Assembly (NCBI GenBank): GCA_009922885.1 | Contig: RFUP01000027.1 | Coordinates: 1-12,887, forward strand | Direction of reading: 5' to 3' | Origin: Paracoccaceae bacterium | GTDB lineage: Bacteria > Pseudomonadota > Alphaproteobacteria > Rhodobacterales > Rhodobacteraceae | Length of the DNA: 12,887 nt | In this document: positions 1-6,560 of the stretch, one piece after another | How positions within the stretch are numbered: the stretch's first letter is position 1 | How the letters are laid out: each line of letters opens with the position of its first letter | Position numbers and translations under genes: made by a program | Notes under the pieces: model-generated | The model's database searches: none | Told to the model about the DNA's origin: nothing | What the model saw: the letters and a program-made list of their open reading frames with translations, nothing else

Positions 1-1506
1 GCCGGGGCTGAGGGAAAGGTCGCGGCGGAAGACCGTGATGTCGAAATCCGCACGTGCCTCGCGTTCGGCAAATTGCGCGTTATCGACGGGGCTGATGACC
101 ATCTGGATGCCTAGGCGGTCTAGCGAGGCGCGCCAGATGCCGAGGATGGCGATATTGGCGCTATCGCCTTGGCGCACCAGTACTTCGAAAGCAAAGGGCG
201 CTCCGCTTTCGTTGACGAGCGATCCGTCTTGAACTTTCCAACCGGCCTGCGCGAGGAGGTTCATCGCGGCGCGGAGGTCTTTGCGGTTCCGTTCGGCCTC
301 GTCGCCTTGCGGCAGGATATAGCCGTCAAGCACACCGGGGGGGAGGGACGCGGCAAAGGGAGTAAGAAGCTCACGGACTGCGTCGCTGGCGGGGCCTTCA
401 CCGCCCGCGAGAGCGGAATTGTCGAAGTAGGAGCGGATGCGGGGCTGGCGGCCTCCGGTGACGGTGCCATTGATATAGGGGAAGTTGAACGACAGAAGCA
501 TCGCTTCGCGCACGCGCCAATCGGCAAACAAGGCCCTGCGGGTGTTCATGACAAACCCAGTCATCCCGGTGGGGCGCTGATGCGGGATTTCCGCCTTCAC
601 GACGCGGCCTTCTGTGACGGCCGGAAAGTCGAAATTCCGCTCCCAATCCTCGGCATTATCCTCGCGCATGATCGATAACGCGCCCGCTTTGAAGGCTTCG
701 AACATCACCGAACGATCCCCGAAGAATTCGAGGCGGATCTCATCCAAGTTTGCGGTGCCCGCGCGGAGGGGAAGCTTGGCGCCCCAATACTCAGGATTGC
801 GCTTCAGGGAAACGAAACGCCCTTGTTCAAAGGTGTGGACCACATAGGGCGCGGTGCCAACGGGGATATCCTGCAGTGTGCTTTCAGAAAAGGATTTCCC
901 CTCCCATTGTGCCTTCTTGAGGATCGGCCGCAATCCGGCCAGCAATGCCAGTTCGCGATCCTCCGTGTTGAAGGTGATCCGGAGCGAGCGCGGACCCGTG
1001 GCTTCCATGGAAGCAACCTGCTTCTGGAAGCCGAGATAGCGCGGGTGGCCTTCGCGGCCGAGGGTTTCGAAAGACCAGAGCACATCTTCGACGGTGACAG
1101 GGCTGCCATCGGAGAACCGTGCCTCGGGACGGAGTGTGAACTCGATCCAGGAGCGATTCTCTGGAACCTCAACCGATTCGCACAAAAGGCAGTAGAGCGT
1201 GAAGGGTTCGTCCCATGAGCGGAGCATCAGGCTTTCATAAGCGAGGCTGCGCAGCTGCCAAGGTGCGGTTCCTTTGAGGATAAACGGGTTGAGCGAATCG
1301 AATCCTCCCGTGTTGCCTTCGCTATAGACACCGCCCACGGGCGCATTCGGGTTGGCATAAGGAAGAGACACCATATCCTGTGGCAGGGCTGGTTCCCCAT
1401 ACATGGCAAGCCCATGCTGCGGGGCAGCCACAACCGGAGCGGTGGCCAGCCCTGCTGAAATAACCAGTAAATACGCCCGAATTTGCCGGAAAAAATGGTT
1501 CTTCAT
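1..1506 (-). CDS. yejA: YejA-like peptide ABC transporter substrate-binding protein, 3' end cut by window edge
   Basis: Periplasmic binding protein of the SBP_bac_5 superfamily, expected to deliver oligopeptides to a YejBEF-type importer. 502 codons are visible and the frame is still open at position 1; family members are usually about 600 residues, so roughly the last 100 are missing. Residues 1-28 form a signal peptide: basic start MKNHFFRQIR, hydrophobic core, cleavage site VAA near residue 28. The mature protein starts with the family hallmark HGLAMYGEPALP, then LPYANPNAPVGG and, further on, FDSLNPFILKG. Later come FTLRPEARFSDGSPVT, a segment typical of oligopeptide-binding proteins, and YFDNSALAGGEGPAS, which matches the YejA SYFxNSxLA region. 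The start is the ATG whose complement is at 1504-1506; an AGGA about 11 nt upstream is a weak ribosome site. The reading frame is intact as far as it can be followed. Permease genes would be expected beyond the left edge. The transported substrate cannot be fixed from sequence. Confidence 0.88.
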   Translation of the reverse strand, partial: MKNHFFRQIRAYLLVISAGLATAPVVAAPQHGLAMYGEPALPQDMVSLPYANPNAPVGGVYSEGNTGGFDSLNPFILKGTAPWQLRSLAYESLMLRSWDEPFTLYCLLCESVEVPENRSWIEFTLRPEARFSDGSPVTVEDVLWSFETLGREGHPRYLGFQKQVASMEATGPRSLRITFNTEDRELALLAGLRPILKKAQWEGKSFSESTLQDIPVGTAPYVVHTFEQGRFVSLKRNPEYWGAKLPLRAGTANLDEIRLEFFGDRSVMFEAFKAGALSIMREDNAEDWERNFDFPAVTEGRVVKAEIPHQRPTGMTGFVMNTRRALFADWRVREAMLLSFNFPYINGTVTGGRQPRIRSYFDNSALAGGEGPASDAVRELLTPFAASLPPGVLDGYILPQGDEAERNRKDLRAAMNLLAQAGWKVQDGSLVNESGAPFAFEVLVRQGDSANIAILGIWRASLDRLGIQMVISPVDNAQFAEREARADFDITVFRRDLSLSPG

Positions 1507-1547
1507 TTCGTCAACAATCCTGCCCTTGCTTTGTTTTGTTGGCGCTG

Positions 1548-1576
1548 AACCTAACGGTGCCGTTATGACTTTTCAA
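1548..1576 (-). promoter_or_regulatory. Candidate promoter for the yejA-like gene with embedded 12-bp dyad
   Basis: On the minus strand TTGAAA (complement at 1571-1576) and TAGGTT (complement at 1548-1553) are 17 nt apart, giving a sigma-70-like -35 and a weak -10, about 42 nt before the yejA-like start. The spacer holds AACGGTGCCGTT (1553-1564), an inverted repeat of 5 + 2 + 5 that could be an operator. A possible plus-strand promoter (TTGGCG at 1539-1544, TTATGA at 1563-1568, 18-nt spacer) overlaps the same dyad. Read by eye only; -10 boxes are poor in both directions. Confidence 0.3.
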
Positions 1577-1596
1577 ACTTTTAGCTTGGAGTCTTC

Positions 1597-1632
1597 ATGG
1601 GTAAGGTCTATAAACACATCACTGCTCGATAG
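1597..1632 (+). CDS. Possible 11-residue leader peptide
   Basis: ATG GGT AAG ... CGA TAG encodes MGKVYKHITAR, a basic 11-residue peptide. GGAG at 1588-1591 sits 5 nt before the ATG, better than the ribosome site of the divergent gene. The stop codon overlaps the left arm of the hairpin at 1631-1654, so a ribosome at the stop would block that hairpin. There is no run of one amino acid of the kind seen in classical biosynthetic attenuators, so a specific sensing role cannot be proposed. A short ORF like this may occur by chance. Confidence 0.25.
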   Translation: MGKVYKHITAR

Positions 1633-1667
1633 GTTTCTTGCCTGTATGAAACCTGCCTCAATGACTT

Positions 1668-1696
1668 AACGCCGGCTTCGTGCCGGCGTTTTTTTT
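1668..1696 (+). terminator. Intrinsic terminator upstream of bdhA
   Basis: Perfect 9-bp stem AACGCCGGC (1668-1676) and GCCGGCGTT (1682-1690), loop TTCGT, running into eight T residues (1689-1696). This is the best intrinsic terminator in the window, oriented to stop plus-strand transcription before bdhA. Confidence 0.88.
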
Positions 1697-1789
1697 GGCC
1701 CTGATGGCCCGTCGAGCTTTTCCCCCATCCCGTGCATGCTATGCTGCAGGCGCAAAATGGACGGACGATGATTGGCAAAGGAGAGCCCC

Positions 1790-2563
1790 ATGTCGTTGAA
1801 AGGCAAGACCGCGGTTGTGACCGGTTCGAACTCTGGCATCGGCCTCGGTGTGGCGCGGGCTTTGGCGGGGGCGGGGGCTTCCGTTGTGCTGAACTCCTTC
1901 ACCGATCGTGATGAAGACCACCAACTGGCCTCGGACCTCGGAGCCGAGTTCGGGGTGGATGTGCGCTACATCAAGGCCGATATGTCGAGCGGCGACGAGT
2001 GCCGGGCGCTGATCGAGAAGGCTGGTGGCTGCGATATTCTTGTGAACAACGCGGGTATCCAGCACGTCGCGCCGATTGACGAATTTCCGGTGGCGAAATG
2101 GGATGCGATCATCGCGATCAACCTGTCTTCTGCGTTTCACACGACGGCGGCGGCCTTGCCGATGATGCGCAAAAACGGCTGGGGGCGGGTGGTGAACGTG
2201 GCCTCGGCCCATGGGCTGACCGCGTCGCCCTACAAATCCGCCTATATCGCCGCCAAGCACGGCGTGGTTGGACTGACCAAGACGACGGCGCTGGAGATGG
2301 CGGGGCTTGGCATCACCGCCAATGCGATCTGCCCCGGCTATGTGCTGACGCCTTTGGTGGAAGCGCAGATCCCCGACCAGATGAAGACCCACAAAATGGA
2401 TCGCGACACTGTGGTGCGGGAAGTGATGTTGGCGCGCCAGCCCTCGAAGCAGTTCGCGACCGTGGAGCAGATTGGCGGCACGGCTGTGTTCCTGTGCTCG
2501 GAGGCGGCAGCCCAGATCACGGGGACGACGATCAGCGTCGACGGCGGCTGGACGGCTTTGTGA
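1790..2563 (+). CDS. bdhA: 3-hydroxybutyrate dehydrogenase (SDR family)
   Basis: Cytosolic NAD-dependent short-chain dehydrogenase that interconverts (R)-3-hydroxybutyrate and acetoacetate, a step in use of PHB storage polymer. 257 residues, normal for bacterial enzymes. The Rossmann motif TGSNSGIG is at 11-18 and NNAG at 86-89. The catalytic tetrad reads N111, S139, Y152, K156, with Y and K in SAYIAAKHG. As I recall the Pseudomonas fragi enzyme, its substrate contacts (Gln94, His144, Lys152, Gln196) map with a constant offset of 3 to Q91, H141, K149 and Q193 here, which points to hydroxybutyrate dehydrogenase rather than a generic SDR. The C-terminus is the typical ITGTTISVDGGWTAL. The start is the ATG with AAGGAG 6 nt upstream; an in-frame TTG at 1772 lies before that ribosome site and is not used. 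A TATGCT at 1740-1745 could be a -10 box, without a good -35. Next to it on the opposite strand is the liv operon, convergent. Confidence 0.93.
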   Translation: MSLKGKTAVVTGSNSGIGLGVARALAGAGASVVLNSFTDRDEDHQLASDLGAEFGVDVRYIKADMSSGDECRALIEKAGGCDILVNNAGIQHVAPIDEFPVAKWDAIIAINLSSAFHTTAAALPMMRKNGWGRVVNVASAHGLTASPYKSAYIAAKHGVVGLTKTTALEMAGLGITANAICPGYVLTPLVEAQIPDQMKTHKMDRDTVVREVMLARQPSKQFATVEQIGGTAVFLCSEAAAQITGTTISVDGGWTAL

Positions 2564-2600
2564 GCGAGGGGCTCTGCCCCTCGCGCTCCCCGGGATATTT
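2564..2600. repeat. Palindromic intergenic element, copy 1
   Basis: Directly after the bdhA stop codon lies a perfect 9-bp stem, GCGAGGGGC (2564-2572) and GCCCCTCGC (2576-2584), with a TCT loop. It is followed by CCCCGGGATATTT (2588-2600). The same arrangement, GGGGC-N-CTGCCCC then CCCCGGGATATTT, recurs at 8645-8673. Both copies lie between convergent genes. No T-run follows the hairpin, so it is not a classic terminator. From memory, this motif is frequent in Rhodobacteraceae intergenic DNA; that was not checked. Confidence 0.65.
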
Positions 2601-2612
2601 GCCCCAATATGA

Positions 2613-2645
2613 AAGGGAGCGGTTTTGCCGCTCCCTTCTGTTTTT
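2613..2645 (+). terminator. Intrinsic terminator downstream of bdhA
   Basis: Perfect 10-bp stem AAGGGAGCGG (2613-2622) and CCGCTCCCTT (2628-2637) with loop TTTTG, followed by CTG and five T residues (2641-2645). It stops bdhA transcription. The hairpin may also act on livM transcripts from the other side, where only a broken U-rich stretch follows. Confidence 0.78.
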
Positions 2646-2662
2646 CCAAACCCGGTGTTTGC

Positions 2663-3970
2663 TTATTTCTCGGGGATGAGGCCGCGCGGCGAGAACCTCA
2701 AGACGAGGAGGAGCAGCAGGCCCATGGTGAAGAGGCGCATGTGGGCGGCGCTGTCGATCAGGTGGGATTTCAGCGCTCCGTCGCTCAGGCCCGAGGTGAT
2801 GAGGTTCATCAGCCCGATGCCGAGCGGTTCGACCTGCACCCAAAGGAACCAGATCAGGAAGCCGCCGAGAACCGAACCGAGGTTGTTGCCGGAGCCGCCG
2901 ATAATCACCATGACCCAGATCAGGAAGGTGAAGCGCAGGGGTTGGTAGCTGGTGGGGGTCAACTGGCCATCCATCGAGGTCATCATGGCGCCGGCGATGC
3001 CGCAGACGGCGGAGCCGAGGATGAAGACCTGCAGATGGCGGCGCTTGACGTCTTTGCCCATGGCTTCTGCGGCCACTTCATTGTCGCGGATCGCGCGCAT
3101 CATCCGACCCCAAGGGCTGTGACGGGCGCGTTCGGCGAGCCAGAAGATGATGGCAAGAACGATGGCGAAGAGGACCGCGTAGAGCAGTTTGACCCAGAGG
3201 GTGGAGGCAGTTGTGGGGTCGAGGCCGAGGCCTGCGGCGCGTTCGAGGAAGGCCGGATCTTGCTGGAGTTCGACTTCCAGAGGCACGGGCCAAGGGCGCG
3301 GCAGGCCGATGATGTTTTTGACACCGCGCGCCAGCCAATCCTCGTTTTTCAGGACCGCGATGATGATTTCCGCGATGCCGAGGGTGGCGATGGCGAGGTA
3401 ATCCGAGCGGAGGCCCAAAGCGGTTTTGCCAATGATCCAGGCCGCCCCAGCGGCGAGGACGCCGCCCAAAGGCCAGGAGAGCAGGATGGGCAGGCCGAGG
3501 CCACCGATATTGCCCGCGCTGGCGGGATTATTGGCTTCAATCACCGTGACAGCGGCGTCGAAGACCGCGCGGAAGGCGAAGAAGCCGATCAGCAGGATGG
3601 CCAGCACTGCAAGCCCGCGGGTGCGGCCTTTGTCGAGGCGGCGCCATGCGAGGATGGCAAGCCCGATGGTGGCGGCGCCCATCAGGAGCCCGCCGACGGC
3701 CTGGAAGGCCGGGCCGGGCCAAGCTTCAGGGACAGGGCGGGCGGCGACCAGAACAGAAGCCAGACCACCCAAAGCGACAAAGCCCATGATCCCCGTGTTG
3801 AAGAGGCCTGCGAAGCCCCATTGCAGGTTCACCCCGAGCGCCATGATGGCCGAGATCAGCCCCATGTTGAGGATCAGGAGCGCCGAGTTCCAGCTTTGCA
3901 CAAAGCCTGTTCCGATGATGAGACCAGCGATCCCGACGAAGAGGAGCGTGTTTTTCAAGGTGTCGTTCAT
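2663..3970 (-). CDS. livM: Branched-chain amino-acid ABC transporter permease LivM
   Basis: Inner-membrane permease of the hydrophobic amino-acid uptake (HAAT) family, pairing with LivH and driven by LivG and LivF. 435 residues, many hydrophobic segments, for example 8-24, 29-46, 92-109, 120-134, 165-181, 260-279 and 413-425. The conserved cytoplasmic loop that docks on the ATPases is MRAIRDNEVAAEAMGKDVKRR at 291-311, followed by the family motif GGSGNNLGSVLGG at 358-370. The long stretch 220-258 with several acidic residues between membrane segments is probably periplasmic. The C-terminus RFSPRGLIPEK is typical of the family. The ATG overlaps the livH stop codon by 4 nt (ATGA, 3967-3970), indicating translational coupling. 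It is the last gene of the operon and ends about 20 nt before the bdhA terminator hairpin. Substrate could be amino acids or related amides; the family name is safe, the substrate is not. Confidence 0.92.
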   Translation of the reverse strand: MNDTLKNTLLFVGIAGLIIGTGFVQSWNSALLILNMGLISAIMALGVNLQWGFAGLFNTGIMGFVALGGLASVLVAARPVPEAWPGPAFQAVGGLLMGAATIGLAILAWRRLDKGRTRGLAVLAILLIGFFAFRAVFDAAVTVIEANNPASAGNIGGLGLPILLSWPLGGVLAAGAAWIIGKTALGLRSDYLAIATLGIAEIIIAVLKNEDWLARGVKNIIGLPRPWPVPLEVELQQDPAFLERAAGLGLDPTTASTLWVKLLYAVLFAIVLAIIFWLAERARHSPWGRMMRAIRDNEVAAEAMGKDVKRRHLQVFILGSAVCGIAGAMMTSMDGQLTPTSYQPLRFTFLIWVMVIIGGSGNNLGSVLGGFLIWFLWVQVEPLGIGLMNLITSGLSDGALKSHLIDSAAHMRLFTMGLLLLLVLRFSPRGLIPEK

Positions 3971-4977
3971 ACCGATTTCCCCTGGAAAAGGCCCGTGGGT
4001 TTGAAGAGCAGCACGATCAGGAGGATCCCGAAGGAGACTGCGAATTTATAGTCTGTGGACAGAAGTTGCAGGAGGCTGTTGGGGGCCATGCTGTCCGGCA
4101 GGGCGTAGGTGGCAACCTTTTTCCAGGCGTAGGTTACGGTGACTTCCGAGAAAGCGATGACGAATCCGCCCGCAATCGCACCCACTGGATTGCCGAGACC
4201 ACCGACGATGGCCGCGGCGAAGAAGGGCAGAAGGAGTTGGAAATAGGTGAAGGGTTTGAAGGACTTGTCGAGGCCATAAAGCGTGCCTGCGATGGTCGTG
4301 AGGGCGGCGACGATGAGCCAAGTGACCATCACAACGCGTTCGGGGTTGATGCCAGACAAGAGCGCCAAATCCTCGTTATCCGAGAAGGCACGCATGGATT
4401 TTCCGGTGCGGGTCTTGTTGAGGAACCAGAAGAGCGCGGCCACGACGAGGATGGCCGTGACGACGGTGATCGCGGTGGAGGTGCGGATGGCAAGGGCTTC
4501 TTGCTGGCCTGTCATCTGTTTGAAGGTGCGGGCCGAAATCAGGAAGCGTTCGCCGTCGGCAAAGCTTTGATCATCGGGGCCGATGATAAAGCGGACGATG
4601 CCGTTCATGATGAACATGACGCCGAGGGAGACCATCACGAGGATCACCGGATCGGACTTCTTTTTGCGGTAGAAGCGATACACCGTTCGGTCTGTGAAGA
4701 TCATGACGGCGGCGGTGACGGCGATGCCAAAGGGCAGGGCCAAGAGTGCCGTGGGCAGGGGGCCGAGGTGGATGCCAAGAGACTGGAACCACCAGGTGAT
4801 GAGAATGACGGCCATGGTGCCGAAGGCCATCGTGTCGCCATGGGCGAAGTTCGAGAAGCGCAGGATGCCGTAGACGAGTGTGACACCGAGCGCGCCGAGC
4901 GCGAGTTGGCTGCCATAGGCGAGCCCGGGGATCAGCACGAAATTGGCAAGCGCCACGAATGCGTTGAGAAGATCCAT
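3967..4977 (-). CDS. livH: Branched-chain amino-acid ABC transporter permease LivH
   Basis: Second inner-membrane permease of the HAAT system. 336 residues from the chosen start. Membrane segments are visible near 13-38, 50-66, 77-94, 110-131, 167-186, 217-236, 250-276 and 313-326. The N-terminal motif GALGVTLVYGILRFSNFAHGD (written from residue 28) is the LivH signature. The ATPase-docking loop is MRAFSDNEDLALLSGINPER at 195-214, and AAAIVGGLGNPVGAIAGG follows at 254-271. The frame stays open 26 codons further upstream to 5055, but that stretch lies within livF. The ATG at 4977 has GGAGG 5 nt upstream and starts 1 nt after the livF stop, so it is the start. The gene ends in a 4-nt overlap with livM. 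Confidence 0.93.
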   Translation of the reverse strand: MDLLNAFVALANFVLIPGLAYGSQLALGALGVTLVYGILRFSNFAHGDTMAFGTMAVILITWWFQSLGIHLGPLPTALLALPFGIAVTAAVMIFTDRTVYRFYRKKKSDPVILVMVSLGVMFIMNGIVRFIIGPDDQSFADGERFLISARTFKQMTGQQEALAIRTSTAITVVTAILVVAALFWFLNKTRTGKSMRAFSDNEDLALLSGINPERVVMVTWLIVAALTTIAGTLYGLDKSFKPFTYFQLLLPFFAAAIVGGLGNPVGAIAGGFVIAFSEVTVTYAWKKVATYALPDSMAPNSLLQLLSTDYKFAVSFGILLIVLLFKPTGLFQGKSV

Positions 4978-4978
4978 G

Positions 4979-5692
4979 TCAGCCTCCGAGGAAGGAGCGG
5001 CGCACTTCGGGATCGGCGAGGAGTTCTTTGCCGGTTCCGGTGTGGGCGTTGGCACCTGTCACGAGGACATAGGCGCGGTCTGCGATTTCAAGGGCTTGGC
5101 GGGCGTTTTGTTCCACCATCAAGACGGGAAGGCCTGTGCGGGCAACCTCGATGATGCGGTCAAAAAGCTCGTCCATCACGATGGGCGAGACGCCGGCGGT
5201 GGGTTCGTCGAGCATGAGCACCTTGGGTTTGGTCATCAGCGCACGGCCGACGGCGACTTGCTGGCGCTGGCCGCCGGAGAGTTGGCCTGCGGGCTGACGG
5301 CGCTTTTCCTTGAGGATCGGGAAGAGGTGATAGACCTGTTCGAGCGTATCGGAGAAGTCATCGGTGCGGATGAATGCCCCCATTTCGAGGTTCTCTTCCA
5401 CGGTCATCGAGGTGAAGATGTTGTGGGTTTGCGGCACGAAGCCCATACCCTTGACCACGCGTTCTTGCGGGGAGAGGCCAGTGATGTCTTCGCCATCCAG
5501 AAGCACGCGGCCCGAATGCAGGTTGAGCATACCGAAGACGGCTTTCATGGCGGTGGATTTGCCAGCGCCATTGGGGCCGACGATGACGGCGATTTCGCCG
5601 GGGTTCACGGCGATGGTACAATCGTTGAGGATCGCGGGGCCTTTGCCGTAGCCGCCGGTCATCGCCTCACCAATCAGGAACGGTTGGGTCAT
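4979..5692 (-). CDS. livF: Branched-chain amino-acid ABC transporter ATP-binding protein LivF
   Basis: Cytoplasmic ATPase subunit, partner of LivG under the LivHM permease. 237 residues, the usual size. Walker A GPNGAGKST at 39-47, Q-loop Q88 in GFVPQTHNIF, signature LSGGQ at 138-142, Walker B VLMLDE at 158-163. The switch region reads VEQN at 193-196 with Gln where most ABC ATPases have His; this is normal for LivF and separates it from LivG. The tail has TGxGxELLxDPEVRRSFLGG, also typical of LivF. The ATG overlaps the livG stop by 4 nt (5689-5692) and the gene ends 1 nt before livH, so the three are translated as a coupled set. Confidence 0.94.
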   Translation of the reverse strand: MTQPFLIGEAMTGGYGKGPAILNDCTIAVNPGEIAVIVGPNGAGKSTAMKAVFGMLNLHSGRVLLDGEDITGLSPQERVVKGMGFVPQTHNIFTSMTVEENLEMGAFIRTDDFSDTLEQVYHLFPILKEKRRQPAGQLSGGQRQQVAVGRALMTKPKVLMLDEPTAGVSPIVMDELFDRIIEVARTGLPVLMVEQNARQALEIADRAYVLVTGANAHTGTGKELLADPEVRRSFLGG

Positions 5693-6468
5693 GCGATTTT
5701 GTCCTTATTTTTCAGACCTGTGCCGAGGTAAGCTTCGATCACCTGCTCATTGGCCTTGATCTCGGCCAGAGTGCCTTCGGCCAGCACTTTGCCTTCGGCC
5801 ATGCAGATCACCGGGTCACAGATGCGGCCGATGAAATCCATGTCGTGCTCGATGACGACAAAGGTGTAGCCGCGTTCCTTGTTCAGGCGGACGATGGCAT
5901 CGGCGATGGTGTTGAGAAGGGTGCGGTTCACGCCTGCGCCGACCTCGTCAAGGAAGACGATCTTGGCATCAACCATCATGGTGCGACCGAGTTCGAGGAG
6001 CTTCTTCTGGCCGCCCGAAATCTGGCCTGCCTTGTGGTCGGCGAGATGGGAAATCGTCAGGAATTCAAGCACTTCATCGGCTTTTGCGCGCAGCGCGCGT
6101 TCTTCGTCGGCAATACGCTTGCGGCCGAACCATGTGTTCCAGAGGGCTTCTCCGGCTTGGCCTGCGGGCACCATCATCAGGTTCTCGCGGCAAGACATGG
6201 AGGAGAATTCATGGGCGATCTGGAAGGTGCGCAAGAGCCCCTTGTGGAACAACTCGTGCGGTTCCAGCCCTGTGATATCCTCGCCATCCATCATAACGCG
6301 GCCAGACGTTGGTTTATGAACGCCAGCTATCACGTTGAAAAGAGTGGTTTTTCCGGCACCGTTAGGGCCGATCAGTCCGGTGATGCTACCTTTGCGGATT
6401 TCAAGGCTGGCACCGTCGACAGCGTGAAAACCGCCGAAATGTTTGTGCAGGTCGTCAACGACGATCAT
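5689..6468 (-). CDS. livG: Branched-chain amino-acid ABC transporter ATP-binding protein LivG
   Basis: Cytoplasmic ATPase subunit of the HAAT importer. 259 residues. Walker A GPNGAGKT at 34-41, Q83 in RTFQIAHEF, signature ISGGQ at 150-154, Walker B IVFLDE at 170-175, switch His208 in VIEHDMDFI. The insert around residues 101-132 and the C-terminal BCA_ABC_TP-like end (EVQ-type motif EQVIEAYLGTG at 241-251) are features of LivG rather than LivF. Residue 176 is Val, so the D-loop region reads LDEVGAGVN instead of the common LDEPxAGLN; catalytic residues are kept. A GGGGAA about 5 nt before the ATG serves as ribosome site. It is separated from the upstream binding-protein gene by about 90 nt holding a strong hairpin. 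Confidence 0.94.
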   Translation of the reverse strand: MIVVDDLHKHFGGFHAVDGASLEIRKGSITGLIGPNGAGKTTLFNVIAGVHKPTSGRVMMDGEDITGLEPHELFHKGLLRTFQIAHEFSSMSCRENLMMVPAGQAGEALWNTWFGRKRIADEERALRAKADEVLEFLTISHLADHKAGQISGGQKKLLELGRTMMVDAKIVFLDEVGAGVNRTLLNTIADAIVRLNKERGYTFVVIEHDMDFIGRICDPVICMAEGKVLAEGTLAEIKANEQVIEAYLGTGLKNKDKIA

Positions 6469-6515
6469 TTTGCTTCCCCGTCATGGCACCAGTTTCGGCG
6501 CTCTAGATATGGGAA

Positions 6516-6537
6516 CAGCCCGGATTTCTCCGGGCTG
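6516..6537 (-). promoter_or_regulatory. Intercistronic hairpin between binding protein and livG
   Basis: Read on the minus strand: a perfect 9-bp stem CAGCCCGGA/TCCGGGCTG closed by a GAAA tetraloop (a GNRA loop), about 24 nt after the binding-protein stop and about 48 nt before livG. The following bases are GTTCCC, so there is no real U-run. It is more likely an mRNA-stabilising or partial-termination element than a full terminator. Such elements commonly keep the binding-protein message more abundant than the transporter message. Confidence 0.6.
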
Positions 6538-6560
6538 CTCGGTCGTGTGGACAGTGCCGA

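Larger units (their letters stand above)
1575..1696 (+). ncRNA. Candidate small transcript with leader ORF and intrinsic terminator
   Basis: A strong plus-strand terminator at 1668-1696 has no ordinary plus-strand gene in front of it, because the upstream gene runs the other way. Something short must be transcribed here. Before the terminator lie a second perfect hairpin, AGGTTTC/GAAACCT (1631-1637 and 1648-1654, 10-nt loop), and an 11-codon ORF with a good Shine-Dalgarno. The 5' end is a guess from a possible -10 at 1563-1568. It could be a free small RNA, or a leader/attenuator for the 3-hydroxybutyrate dehydrogenase gene, which starts 93 nt after the terminator on the same strand. I do not recognise a known RNA family. 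Confidence 0.33.

Noticed and set aside
1403..1669. 88-codon plus-strand ORF running from inside yejA into the intergenic region
   Set aside because: Starts antisense to the signal-peptide region without a ribosome site; its end happens to fall at the terminator stem.
2609..4051. 480-codon plus-strand ORF opposite livM
   Set aside because: Its composition (Asp/Glu/Gly/His-rich, no domain) is that of an antisense shadow of a GC-rich membrane-protein gene; livM on the other strand has full family motifs.
4066..5154. 362-codon plus-strand ORF opposite livH
   Set aside because: Antisense shadow; livH is complete with ribosome site and coupling to its neighbours.
5870..6000. LivG Walker B region reading LDEVGAGVN as a functional defect
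   Set aside because: The catalytic Asp and Glu are kept and only the following Pro is replaced by Val; this is likely a tolerated family variant.
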